Assembly: GCA_036521075.1 (NCBI GenBank)
Contig: DATDIL010000035.1
Location: forward strand, 25,840 to 89,839
DNA: 64,000 bases
Direction: 5' to 3'
Origin: DAIDKA01 sp036521075
GTDB lineage: Bacteria > Pseudomonadota > Gammaproteobacteria > Steroidobacterales > Steroidobacteraceae
This document shows, one piece after another, positions 49,036 through 58,309 of this stretch. The notes below the pieces were generated by a model. It was not told the origin of the DNA, made no database searches, and saw nothing but the letters and a program-made list of their open reading frames with translations. The position numbers were made by a program, and so were the translations under genes. How positions within the stretch are numbered: position 1 is the first letter of the stretch; every line of letters begins with the position of its first letter.

Positions 49036-49866
49036 TTGAGCGAGTCGCCCGCAGAATACGGTGTCATCGGCCATCCGGTGTCGCACAGCCGCTCGCCATT
49101 CATCCATGGCATCTTCGCCCAGCAGACGGGCCAGAACATGGTTTATCGGCTGCACGACGTGAGTCCCGCGCAGCTGCCCACCTTTGTCATGGAGTTCTGG
49201 CAGCGTGGCGGCAAGGGCCTCAACGTGACCGTGCCACACAAGGTCGGCGCCAGCGCCATGGTGCGCGCGATGAGCGAGCGCGCGACGCGGGCCGGGGCCG
49301 TGAATACTCTGCTGATGGATGAGGATGGCATCACCGGCGACAACACCGATGGCGCGGGCCTGGTGCGTGACCTCACCGTGAACCTCAAAGTGGCGCTCGC
49401 CGGTGCGCGTATCCTGCTGGTGGGTTCCGGCGGCGCCGCGCGCGGGGTTGTCGGCCCGCTGCTGGAGGAGTCACCCGAGCTGATTACCATCGCCGGGCGA
49501 TCCGCGGCACGCGCCGGCGCCCTCGGGCGCCAGTTTGCCGCACTCGGCCCGGTCCAGGGCTGCGGGCTCGATGCGATTGCCTCGGGCGCCTTCGACATTG
49601 TCATCAACGCCACCTCGGCCGGGCTTGTCGGGGAGGCGCCGGCCATACCCGCGAGCGTGGTGACGCATTCGACCTTCTGCTACGACATGTCCTATGCCAA
49701 ATCCGCCACGGCCTTCCTGCAGTGGGCGCGAGACAAGGGTTGCAAGCGCTCGGCGCAGGGCTGGGGCATGCTGGTCGAGCAGGCCGCCGAATCGTTTGAA
49801 CTATGGCGCGGGGTGCGTCCCTCCACCGCTGGCGTACTCGCCGCCCTGGTATCCGGCGGCGGCTAA
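49036..49866 (+). CDS. aroE: Shikimate dehydrogenase
   Basis: 276 residues. NADP-dependent reduction of 3-dehydroshikimate. Substrate motif VIGHPVSHSRSPFIH, catalytic Lys in NVTVPHK (K after TVPH), Asp in DNTDGAG, and Rossmann LVGSGGAARGV. The start is TTG at 49036 with AGGAG about nine bases upstream. The 3' end overlaps the convergent gor gene by four bases. Full-length; the C-terminal EQAAESFELWRGVRP is typical. Confidence 0.96.
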   Translation: MSESPAEYGVIGHPVSHSRSPFIHGIFAQQTGQNMVYRLHDVSPAQLPTFVMEFWQRGGKGLNVTVPHKVGASAMVRAMSERATRAGAVNTLLMDEDGITGDNTDGAGLVRDLTVNLKVALAGARILLVGSGGAARGVVGPLLEESPELITIAGRSAARAGALGRQFAALGPVQGCGLDAIASGAFDIVINATSAGLVGEAPAIPASVVTHSTFCYDMSYAKSATAFLQWARDKGCKRSAQGWGMLVEQAAESFELWRGVRPSTAGVLAALVSGGG

Positions 49867-51212
49867 CGCATCGTGACCAGCTCTTCGGCGCTGGTCGGAT
49901 GGATGGCCACCGTGTCGTCGAAGTCGGCCTTGGTCGCCCCCATGCGCATCGCCACGGTGAACCCCTGCATCATCTCATCGGCGCCGGCGCCGATCACATG
50001 CACGCCGACCACCTTCTGCTTCGCTCCCGCGCACACCAGCTTCATGTGCGTGCGCGGCTTGCGCGCGGTCAATGCGTGGTACATCGGTACGAAGGCCGAC
50101 AGGTACACCTTCACGGTGCTGCCATACTTGGCGCGCGCTTCCGCCTCGGTCAGGCCGACCGTGCCGATCGGCGGATGGCCGAAGATCACTGTCGGAATGT
50201 TCTCGTAGTCCAGGTAACGGTCTTCCTGACCGCCCCAGATACGGTCACTCAGGCGCCTGCCGGCGGCGATCGCCACGGGCGTCAACTGCGCGCGGCCGGT
50301 CACATCCCCGATGGCATGGATGGTCTCGACATTCGTGTTCTGGAATTTGTCGGTCACCACGTAGCCTTGGGCGTCGAGCTTCACACCGATGGCCTCCAGG
50401 CCCAGATCCTTGGTACGCGGCGCGCGCCCCACGGCCCAGATCAGCTTGTCGAAGGGCCCGACGTGGCGAGCATCCGCCATCGTGAGCTGCAGGCTGCCAT
50501 CCGCGAGTCGGACCACCGACTCGGTGATGGCGTTATGCACGATCTGCATGCCCAGATCCCGGGCAATCTCCACGTAGGAGGCACCCAGCATGGCATCGAA
50601 ATACCGCATCACGGTTTCACCGCGGATCACCAGCGTCACCTGGCTGCCCAGGGCCTGCATGATCCCCGCGATCTCCACGGCGATGTAGCCACTGCCCACG
50701 ATGACGACGCGCGCCGGGCGCTCGTCCAGCTCGAAAAAACCATCGGAAGTCGTTCCAAGTTCGGCTCCCGGCAGGTTCGGTATCACCGGATAGCCGCCCG
50801 TGGCGATGACGATGTGCGGGGCCGTCGCATGCCAGTCGGCAATCTCAACGCTATGAGTGCCGGAAATGCGGGCACAGCCGCGGGCCAGCTGAATCTTGCG
50901 GTGGGCCAGGTTGCGCTCATAGATGGCATTGAGCCGGTGCACATAGGCATCGCGGCCGTTCTTCAACATCGACCAGTCGTGCGCGACCGCACCGAAATGG
51001 AAGCCATAGCCGGCGCTGTCCTCCGCCCCGGCCGCGATTTCCGCGGCATTCCACATCACCTTCTTGGGCACGCAGCCCACATTGACGCAGGTGCCCCCCA
51101 GACGGCCGGATTCGGCCAGCAGCACGCGTGCGCCATACTCGACGGCCCGCTGTGCGCAGGCCAGACCGCCGCTGCCGCCGCCGATCACGATCAGATCATA
51201 CTGGTCCGTCAT
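49863..51212 (-). CDS. gor: Glutathione-disulfide reductase
   Basis: 449 residues from the ATG at 51212. FAD site DLIVIGGGSGGLACAQRA, redox pair C42-x4-C47 in GGTCVNVGCVPKK, NADPH site VVIVGSGYIAVEIAG, and the C-terminal catalytic His in VAIHPTSAEELVTMR. The C42-V-N-V-G-C47 form with VPKK is the glutathione reductase pattern, so it is not lipoamide dehydrogenase. It recycles glutathione used by YghU-type enzymes. The ATG is divergent from prlC by about 120 bases. Confidence 0.95.
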   Translation of the reverse strand: MTDQYDLIVIGGGSGGLACAQRAVEYGARVLLAESGRLGGTCVNVGCVPKKVMWNAAEIAAGAEDSAGYGFHFGAVAHDWSMLKNGRDAYVHRLNAIYERNLAHRKIQLARGCARISGTHSVEIADWHATAPHIVIATGGYPVIPNLPGAELGTTSDGFFELDERPARVVIVGSGYIAVEIAGIMQALGSQVTLVIRGETVMRYFDAMLGASYVEIARDLGMQIVHNAITESVVRLADGSLQLTMADARHVGPFDKLIWAVGRAPRTKDLGLEAIGVKLDAQGYVVTDKFQNTNVETIHAIGDVTGRAQLTPVAIAAGRRLSDRIWGGQEDRYLDYENIPTVIFGHPPIGTVGLTEAEARAKYGSTVKVYLSAFVPMYHALTARKPRTHMKLVCAGAKQKVVGVHVIGAGADEMMQGFTVAMRMGATKADFDDTVAIHPTSAEELVTMR

Positions 51213-51334
51213 TATCGTCCGTATCCCATGGCCGCATCCCGCGCAGTGCCACTCGTGCACACTGTATCGGCGCATGTTACAGGCACTTGAGGGGTCAATC
51301 GACGCGTAGAATCGAGGCGCGAAGAGGTGTCCGC

Positions 51335-53350
51335 ATGTCCACCGACAATCCTTTGCTGCTGCGCAACCCGCTGCCGCGTTTCGGCGAGATCCGCGCCGAA
51401 CATGTCCTGCCCGCCATCAGCTGGCTGCTGGAGCGCAACCGCACACAGCTCAGCACCCTGCTTGCGGCGCCGGTCGCGACTTTCAAGTCCCTGATCGAGC
51501 CGCTCGAGGATTCGCAGCATGAACTGGCCGGTGTTTGGTCACAGGTCAGCCATCTCAACGCCGTGATGAACTCGCCGGCGCTGCGCGTGGCGTACACCGC
51601 CTGCCTGCCCCTGTTGTCGGCGTGGCAGACCGATCTGGCGCAGAACGAGGCGCTGTGCCGGGCCTGCCAGCGCATCGCCGCGAACGATGACGCCCTTGAT
51701 GGCATCCAGCGCCGGGTGCTCGAGCATCGTCTGCGCGAGTTCCGCCTTGCGGGCGTCGGGCTTGAGCCGCAAGCCAAGGCGCGCTTCAAGCAGCTGATGC
51801 AACAGCTCACGCAGCTGTCCGCAAAGTTCGAAGAAAACGTTCTCGATGCGACCAATGTCTGGTCGCTGCACGTGACCGACAGCGCCGAACTGGCCGGGAT
51901 CAATCCGGCAATCATCGACCGGGCGCGCGCGGCGGCCGGCGCTGCCGGAGGTTACACCCTGAAGCTCGAGCAGCCCGTGTATGTCGCCGTGATGTCCGAT
52001 GCCGATTCCGGCGCTCTGCGCCGCACCTTCTACGAGGCCTGGACCACCCGTGCCTCGGAGCAGGCGCCGCCCGGGGCGCGCTTCGACAACTCGGCCGTGA
52101 TGGAGGATATCCTGCGGGTGCGCCACGAACTCGCGCAGGTGCTGAAGTTCGCAAACTACGCCCAGTTCGCATTGGCAACACGCATGGCGAAGAGCACCGG
52201 GGAGGTGTTCACCTTCCTCGAGCAGCTGCGCCTGGCGAGCCATGCGCCAGCCGAACAGGAATTGCGCGAGCTCGAACAGTTCGCCGGTGCGCAGCTGGCG
52301 GCCTGGGACATCAGCTACTGGTCCGAGCGGCTGCGACGCGAACGCTATTGCGTCGCGCAGGAGCAGCTGCGGCCGTATTTTTCCCTGCCGCGGGTGCTCG
52401 ATGGCCTGTTCGACGTGGCGCAGCGACTGTTCGACGTGAGCATCGTGGAGCGTCGCGGCATCCCCGTGTGGCACCCCGACGCCCGCTACTTCGAGATCCA
52501 CAACGCCTCCGGCGCGCCCTGTGGCAGCTTCTACCTGGACCCGTGCGCACGCCCCGACAAACGCAGCGGCGCCTGGATGGATGAGTGCGTGGGCCGCAAG
52601 AGCATGAGCGGCGCGACCGAGCTGCCAGTGGCCTACCTGGTGTGCAATTTCCTCGAGGCCTCACCCGGGCAGTCCGCGCAGCTCACGCACGCTGATGTGG
52701 TGACGCTGTTCCATGAGTTCGGTCATGGCATGCATCTGCTGCTGACCCGCGTCGGATACCCGACCCTGGCCGGCATCAACGGCGTCGCCTGGGATGCCGT
52801 GGAGCTGCCCAGCCAGTTCATGGAAAACTACGCGTGGCATCCGCAGGTGCTGCGCCGGATCGCAATACATGTCGGCAGCGGCGAGCCGCTCGCCGAAACC
52901 ACTCTGCAGCAGCTGATCAGGACGCGCAGCTTCCACGCCGGTTTGCAGATGCTGCGGCAGTTGGAGTTCGCCTTGTTTGATTTCACGCTGCACGCAGGCT
53001 ACGACCCGGCGCGGGGCGCGCGCGTGAACGAGGTGATCAGGACCGTGCGCGCCCGGGTCTCCGTGATTGCGGTGCCGGCCTCGAACCGCTTCGCCCACAG
53101 CTTCGCGCATATTTTTGCCGGGGGCTACGCCGCCGGCTATTACAGCTACAAATGGGCCGAGGTGCTGGCCGCCGATGCCTTTGCGGCATTCGAGGAAGCC
53201 GGTGTATTTGATCGCGCCACCGCGCGGCGTTTCGTGGATTGCATCCTCTCCCAGGGTGGCGGCCGCGACGCACTCGACGCCTTCGTCGCATTCCGCGGCC
53301 GCCAACCGGACGTGAGGCCGCTGCTGCGCCAGCACGGCATTGCAGCCTGA
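51335..53350 (+). CDS. prlC: Oligopeptidase A (M3 family metallopeptidase)
   Basis: 671 residues from the ATG at 51335, which follows GAGG at seven bases. Degrades peptides, including cleaved signal peptides, in the cytoplasm. Zinc motif HEFGH at 460-464, with the third ligand Glu in the downstream ELPSQFMENYAW segment. The N-terminus NPLLLRNPLPRFGEIRAEHVLPAI is typical of PrlC. E. coli PrlC has 680 residues. The upstream open frame overlaps gor and is ignored. Confidence 0.96.
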   Translation: MSTDNPLLLRNPLPRFGEIRAEHVLPAISWLLERNRTQLSTLLAAPVATFKSLIEPLEDSQHELAGVWSQVSHLNAVMNSPALRVAYTACLPLLSAWQTDLAQNEALCRACQRIAANDDALDGIQRRVLEHRLREFRLAGVGLEPQAKARFKQLMQQLTQLSAKFEENVLDATNVWSLHVTDSAELAGINPAIIDRARAAAGAAGGYTLKLEQPVYVAVMSDADSGALRRTFYEAWTTRASEQAPPGARFDNSAVMEDILRVRHELAQVLKFANYAQFALATRMAKSTGEVFTFLEQLRLASHAPAEQELRELEQFAGAQLAAWDISYWSERLRRERYCVAQEQLRPYFSLPRVLDGLFDVAQRLFDVSIVERRGIPVWHPDARYFEIHNASGAPCGSFYLDPCARPDKRSGAWMDECVGRKSMSGATELPVAYLVCNFLEASPGQSAQLTHADVVTLFHEFGHGMHLLLTRVGYPTLAGINGVAWDAVELPSQFMENYAWHPQVLRRIAIHVGSGEPLAETTLQQLIRTRSFHAGLQMLRQLEFALFDFTLHAGYDPARGARVNEVIRTVRARVSVIAVPASNRFAHSFAHIFAGGYAAGYYSYKWAEVLAADAFAAFEEAGVFDRATARRFVDCILSQGGGRDALDAFVAFRGRQPDVRPLLRQHGIAA

Positions 53351-53451
53351 GCACAGCTTTGACATATGGCGAATGAAGAGAACTGTGCGCAGCTTCGCTG
53401 GCCACCTGCGCTGAGGGTGCCTAGACTTCCACATTCTTGGACGGGTAGATC

Positions 53452-54453
53452 ATGGGCATAGCACGGCTAAACGACTTCGACGTAACCGGCACCGTGCAGG
53501 TGAGTTCCACGAGTGCCGTCCGCGAAGCCGTCGAAGAACTGTGCCAAGCAACTTGGCCCGATTTCCCGTTCGAGCCACTTACCCGCGCGTTCACTCAATT
53601 TGAGCGCATGTTCGCCGGAGAAGTTGCCGGTTATTATGGCGTCGATACCGTCTATCACGACCGCCAGCACACCCTCGATGTGACGCTCGCCGTGGCGCGG
53701 CTGATGGCGGGGCACGATCGCACCGCCGCGCCCGTCGACCAGTTGGGCGCCGAACGCGCGGCCGCCGGCCTTGTCACCGGCCTGTTCCACGATGTGGGCT
53801 ATTTGCGCAAGGACGACGACGACTGCCGGCATGGCGCCGAACTGACCCGCGTGCATGTATCCCGTGGGGCCGACTTCCTGGCCGACTACCTGCCGCGCAT
53901 CCAGCTGTCGGGCTGGGCGCCGGTCGCGCGTGAAATCATCCATTTCACCGGCTACGAGGTTCCGTTTGACCGCATCGTCGTGGCTGACCCCAAGGACCGC
54001 ACCCTCGGGCATCTGATCGGAACTGCGGACATGATCGGACAGATGGCCGACCGGTGCTATCTGGAGAAATGCCGGGACCGCCTGTACCCCGAGTTCGTGC
54101 TCGGTGGCATGGCGCTGCCCATCAGCTCCAATGGCGGTCGCCAGGTGCGCTATGCCTCGGGCCTCGACGTGCTGCGACAAACCCCCGAATTCGTCGCTGA
54201 AACCCGCGCCAAACGTCTGGATGGGGCATTTGGCGGCGCCTATCGCCATGTCGAAGCCCTGTTTGGTGGTGAGAACCCCTACATGGACATGATTGAGCGC
54301 AACGTGGGCTATCTGAACCGCGTCCTGCGCAGCGAGAATTGGCGTTTGTTGCGCCGAAATCCGCCGGTATTCTCGGCACTTGCCGATCCCATGGCGACGG
54401 TACGCGGCCTGATGGTCGGCTACATCCGAAACGCCTGGGCACCGCGCCGCTGA
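53452..54453 (+). CDS. HD-fold metal-dependent phosphohydrolase
   Basis: 333 residues. Conserved histidines in YHDRQHTLDV (H69, H73), GLFHDVGYLRKDDDD (H113-D114) and REIIHFTGY (H164) give the HD metal-site pattern, with D186 or D193 near HLIGTADMIGQMADR as a fifth ligand. The spacing of YH-D-x-x-H-x-x-D-V and FHD-V-G-Y resembles class I cyclic nucleotide phosphodiesterases as well as ordinary HD proteins. The substrate is unknown. It lies 100 bases after prlC and 121 bases before a GGDEF-EAL gene, which might suggest a nucleotide-signalling role (inference). Confidence 0.82.
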   Translation: MGIARLNDFDVTGTVQVSSTSAVREAVEELCQATWPDFPFEPLTRAFTQFERMFAGEVAGYYGVDTVYHDRQHTLDVTLAVARLMAGHDRTAAPVDQLGAERAAAGLVTGLFHDVGYLRKDDDDCRHGAELTRVHVSRGADFLADYLPRIQLSGWAPVAREIIHFTGYEVPFDRIVVADPKDRTLGHLIGTADMIGQMADRCYLEKCRDRLYPEFVLGGMALPISSNGGRQVRYASGLDVLRQTPEFVAETRAKRLDGAFGGAYRHVEALFGGENPYMDMIERNVGYLNRVLRSENWRLLRRNPPVFSALADPMATVRGLMVGYIRNAWAPRR

Positions 54454-54574
54454 GCCGAGACGGCGGCCGGGAAACCGGCGATTTCACCCTATCTTGTGGC
54501 CTGCCCCCTGATGCACAGGTAAGATCCTCCAAAGAGGCTGCGCTGGTGCAATATAAAAGGGGAATTCCGCCGTC

Positions 54575-56806
54575 GTGCTGACGACCGGCGGCAATGCGAC
54601 CGTGACCGTAAGTCTGAAGTTCAAATATGCCAGCACGGCATTCCTGGCGGTGGTGCTGGCGGCATTCGCGTTCTTCGGCCTGTTTGCCTGGCAGCTGCAC
54701 GCGCACTCGCAGCGCGTCGAGAACCTGGCGCAGGCGGCCGTGCATGCCACCGCCAACCCGGGTTCCGCACCGCCGACCACGATCACGGCGGCACGCACCG
54801 CCTCCTCGCTGGACCTGTTACGGCGGCTGCACCTGCTCGGCCGGGCCGACCTGCTGGACGGACTGGCGCTGGCCGGGATCCTGGCCGGCATTGCCGGCCT
54901 GGTGGCGGCCTGGCTGGCATGGCGCGCCGGCTTCCGACTCGAGCAGCCGATCACCGCATTGATCCGCAGCGCCGAGCGCTTCGGGCAAGGTGACTACACC
55001 CGGCCGGTCGACGTCCTGCGCCGCGACGAGCTCGGTGACCTGCAGAAGGCGCTCGAGCACATGCGCTACAAGCTGCGGCAGACCACGATCACGAAGAACT
55101 ACCTGAACAGTGTGCTCAACGGCATGACAGATGCCGTGTTCGTGAGCTCATCGGACGGTGTCGTGCGGGTCGCCAACCAGGCCGCCTGCAAACTGCTCGG
55201 CTACGCCGAAGCTGAAATCCACGGCAAGAACATCGCCTTCATCCTCGAGGAGCGCGAGCGGCCCGGCTTCGATCTCGCCCGCGCCTCGCATGAGTCGCGC
55301 GAGACGCTGGTGCAGACGCGCCAGGGAACCACGATTCCGGTCTCCCTGACCGGCTCGCAGCTGGGCGGGGATGACCCGCATTTCCAGGGCTGCATCTTCG
55401 TCGCCCGCAACATCACCGAACAAAAACGCACCGAGCGGCGCATCCGCTACCTGGCGCGCTACGACACACTGACTCGCGTGCCCAACCGCATGCAGTTCCA
55501 GCATCTGCTGCAGCAGACCATCGCCCGCGGGGTGCGCCACAATAACGGCGTCGCGCTGCTGTACCTGGATCTGGACCGCTTCAAGGAACTCAACGACACC
55601 TTCGGGCACGGCGCCGGTGACCGGGCCCTCGAAGTGCTGGCCGAACGCCTGACGCGCTCTTTGCCCAAGGATGCCGTGCTGGGCCGGCTGGCGGGCGATG
55701 AGTTCGCGGTATTCATGGAAGGCCTGCCACTGGACGCGGACAATCGCGGCCCGATTGCGCACCTCGCGCGCGCGGTGCTCACCGAGATCAACCGTCCCTT
55801 CCAGCTCAACCAGCATGAGATGTTCCTGTCCGCCAGCATCGGCATCGCCTTCTGCCCGGGCGATGCCGAGAATGTGATCGACCTGATCCGCGATGCCGAC
55901 GCCGCCATGTACTACTCCAAGCAAAACGGCGGCAACACCTTCGCCTTCTACTCCCCGGAGATGAACGCCGCGGCGGTCGAGCGGCTGATGCTGAAGAGCA
56001 AGCTGCGGCGCGCGCTGGAACGTGACGAACTGGTGATCCACTATCAACCGAAAGTGGACCTGTCCGACGGCCGGATCATCGGCGCCGAGGCGCTGTTGCG
56101 CTGGCGCCTGCCGGGACATGGCGACATCTCGCCGGGCCAGTTCATTCCGCTGGCCGAAGAGACCGGGCTGATCCTCGAGATCGGCGAGTGGGTGCTGAAC
56201 CGCGTGTGCATGGACTACCGGCGGCTGGCCGAGCGCGGCGACCCGGGGCGCATATCGCTGAACCTGTCGCTGAAGCAGCTGCGCGAGGCGAGCTTCATCC
56301 TGCGCTGCCGCTCGGTATTCCGCCGCCACAATGTATCGCCCGCGCACTTCGAGCTGGAGATCACCGAGTCCACCCTGATGGCCGACACCCAGCGCACGGT
56401 GCGTCTGCTGGGTGAACTGCACGAAATGGGGCTGCACCTGTCGATCGATGATTTCGGCACCGGCTACTCCTCGCTGTCGGCGCTGCAGCAGTTCCCGATC
56501 GGCACTTTGAAGATTGATCAGTCCTTCGTGCGCGATGTCGCGGAGGACGCGGGCGACGCGACCATCGTCCGTACCATCATCGACATGGGACGCAGCCTCG
56601 GGCTGGATGTCGTGGCCGAAGGCATCGAGTCGCAGCAGCACCTGGACTTCCTGCGCGAGCACCACTGTCAGTACGGCCAGGGGAAGCTCTTCAGCGAACC
56701 CAATACCGTCGATGCGTTGCTGGCCCTGCTCGCACGTCAGGCCAACGGCGAGGCGCCGTTCGGCAATCTCATTCACCGCACGGGACTGGCGAGCCGCCGC
56801 GCATGA
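54575..56806 (+). CDS. GGDEF-EAL cyclic-di-GMP signalling protein with PAS and HAMP
   Basis: 743 residues. Membrane segments at about 19-39 and 97-117 around a 55-residue periplasmic loop, HAMP (118-170), PAS (about 175-285), GGDEF (about 295-460) and EAL (about 475-735). The diguanylate motif is AGDEF (373-377), one residue off GGDEF. The phosphodiesterase motif EAL (505-507) plus ITESTLM, DDFGTGYSS and LKIDQSFV keep the metal and catalytic residues. The final loop has GQGKLFSEP where GYLFS is usual. Phosphodiesterase activity is likely; cyclase activity is uncertain. GTG start at 54575. Confidence 0.92.
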   Translation: MLTTGGNATVTVSLKFKYASTAFLAVVLAAFAFFGLFAWQLHAHSQRVENLAQAAVHATANPGSAPPTTITAARTASSLDLLRRLHLLGRADLLDGLALAGILAGIAGLVAAWLAWRAGFRLEQPITALIRSAERFGQGDYTRPVDVLRRDELGDLQKALEHMRYKLRQTTITKNYLNSVLNGMTDAVFVSSSDGVVRVANQAACKLLGYAEAEIHGKNIAFILEERERPGFDLARASHESRETLVQTRQGTTIPVSLTGSQLGGDDPHFQGCIFVARNITEQKRTERRIRYLARYDTLTRVPNRMQFQHLLQQTIARGVRHNNGVALLYLDLDRFKELNDTFGHGAGDRALEVLAERLTRSLPKDAVLGRLAGDEFAVFMEGLPLDADNRGPIAHLARAVLTEINRPFQLNQHEMFLSASIGIAFCPGDAENVIDLIRDADAAMYYSKQNGGNTFAFYSPEMNAAAVERLMLKSKLRRALERDELVIHYQPKVDLSDGRIIGAEALLRWRLPGHGDISPGQFIPLAEETGLILEIGEWVLNRVCMDYRRLAERGDPGRISLNLSLKQLREASFILRCRSVFRRHNVSPAHFELEITESTLMADTQRTVRLLGELHEMGLHLSIDDFGTGYSSLSALQQFPIGTLKIDQSFVRDVAEDAGDATIVRTIIDMGRSLGLDVVAEGIESQQHLDFLREHHCQYGQGKLFSEPNTVDALLALLARQANGEAPFGNLIHRTGLASRRA

Positions 56807-56830
56807 GGTTTGTCAACGGTTGAGGCGGGC

Positions 56831-58309
56831 ATGAAGGCAGCGTGGGGCCGCTGGTCGTGTGCCGCTATCGCAGCTGTATGGGCCGCGGCCGCGTTCCACT
56901 ATGCCACGCGCGATCTGCCTGCAGGCATGCACCTGGACAGTCCCGCGCAGCCCATTGCGGCCCGCGATGTGACCTTCCTGGATGACATCACCGGCGCCGA
57001 CGCCTACGGCCACGGCTTCAGCTCCCACACCCTGTTCGACGCCATGCTGCGCACCATTGCCAATGCCCGCACCCTGATCGTGCTGGACTGTCATCTGTGC
57101 AATGACCTGCATCGCGACGCCCCCGACGGGTTCGTCAATCTCACACCCCTGGCAGCGCAACTGATCGACGCGCTGCTGGCGCGCAAGGCCGCCGTGCCGC
57201 AGCTGCACATCCTCGTCATCGCCGATCCCGTCAATGGCCTGTATGGGTCGGCGCCGGCGCCCGAATTGGCAGCCCTGCAGGCCGTCGGCATCCGCGTCGT
57301 GACTGTCGATCTGTCGGCCCTGCGGGACCGCAATCTCCTGTACTCAGCACCGTGGCGGCTAATGCTGAAGTGGTGGGGCCGCGCCGCGAATGGTAGCGGC
57401 TGGCTACCCGATCCCTTCAGCGATGACGGACCGCCACTCACGGCGCGTGCCTGGGCGCAGCTGGCCAACCTCAAGTCCTCCAACCGACGCGTGCTGCTCG
57501 CCGATGATGGGCATGATGGACTCATTGCGCAGGCGGGTACGACCGAGCCCGCCATGGCGAGCAGCATCGACACGGTCACGGGCCTGCAGATCAGCGGACC
57601 GGCGGTGCTGCCGTTGCTACGCAGTGAACTGCAGCTTGCCCGCGCCTTTGGCTGGAGCGGCTCGATGCCGATACCGACCACGGCGCCCGATCCGCCCGAT
57701 CCGCTCAAGCGTACCGACACGCTGCAAATGCAGTGGTTGGGCGAAGGCGCCATTGGCAATGCGCTGCTCGAGCACATCGCCGCCACCTCGGTCGGCGATA
57801 ATATCGATATCGCCAGCAGCGCCCTGTCGGACCGCGCGATCATCACCGCCCTGCTCGCCGCGGGCCGCCGTGGGGTCACGGTGCGCCTGATCCTGGATCC
57901 CCACAAATCTTCCTCGCTGTGGGGCAGTGCCAACCAGTTGGTCGGCAGTGAACTGATCGCAGCCAGCGACGACCGGATCCACGTGGCCTGGTACCGAACG
58001 CACAGCGAACAGTTTCGCGCGGCCCTCGTGCTCATCCATGGCAGCGGTGCTGCGTGGCTGCTCACCGGATCCGCAAGTCTCACGCGGCGCGATCTGGGGG
58101 ATTACGATCTGGTGCTGGACGGCGCATTGTCGGGCAGTGCGACGGCCGCACCGCTGATGAACGCGCAGGCGTTCTTCGACACGCTGTGGAATGATCGCGG
58201 GCCGCCGGGCATCGAATACACGGCGGATGCGGATACCTGGGCCGACCCTTCGCAGCTGCGCTACTGGGCGTACCGGCTCATGGAGTGGCTGGGGATTTCG
58301 CGGACCTGA
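56831..58309 (+). CDS. Phospholipase D-like protein with eroded HKD motifs
   Basis: 492 residues from the ATG at 56831 (GAGG six bases upstream); the TTG at 56810 is rejected. An N-terminal hydrophobic segment (12-30) may anchor it or act as a signal. Two PLD-fold halves are visible: LFDAMLRTIANARTLIVLDCHLCND ... SSNRRVLLADDG (216-225) and GVTVRLILDPHKSS ... EQFRAALVLI (393-402) ... TGSASLTRRDLGDYDLVLDG. By eye, the expected catalytic H-x-K pairs are replaced: N218/R220 in the first and R396/A398 in the second. It may be a non-catalytic lipid- or nucleic-acid-binding protein, or use other residues (inference). Confidence 0.75.
   Translation: MKAAWGRWSCAAIAAVWAAAAFHYATRDLPAGMHLDSPAQPIAARDVTFLDDITGADAYGHGFSSHTLFDAMLRTIANARTLIVLDCHLCNDLHRDAPDGFVNLTPLAAQLIDALLARKAAVPQLHILVIADPVNGLYGSAPAPELAALQAVGIRVVTVDLSALRDRNLLYSAPWRLMLKWWGRAANGSGWLPDPFSDDGPPLTARAWAQLANLKSSNRRVLLADDGHDGLIAQAGTTEPAMASSIDTVTGLQISGPAVLPLLRSELQLARAFGWSGSMPIPTTAPDPPDPLKRTDTLQMQWLGEGAIGNALLEHIAATSVGDNIDIASSALSDRAIITALLAAGRRGVTVRLILDPHKSSSLWGSANQLVGSELIAASDDRIHVAWYRTHSEQFRAALVLIHGSGAAWLLTGSASLTRRDLGDYDLVLDGALSGSATAAPLMNAQAFFDTLWNDRGPPGIEYTADADTWADPSQLRYWAYRLMEWLGISRT

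Noticed and set aside
49803..51290. 495-codon plus-strand frame over glutathione reductase
   Set aside because: The minus-strand frame has all FAD, redox and NADPH motifs; the plus frame has none.
53351..53388. GCACAG ... CTGTGC inverted repeat plus TTGACA upstream of the HD gene
   Set aside because: Arms are only six bases and 26 apart, and no -10 box lies at the right distance from TTGACA. Too weak to list as a site.
55148..56776. 542-codon minus-strand frame opposite the GGDEF-EAL gene
   Set aside because: Shadow of a strongly coding frame with complete EAL motifs.
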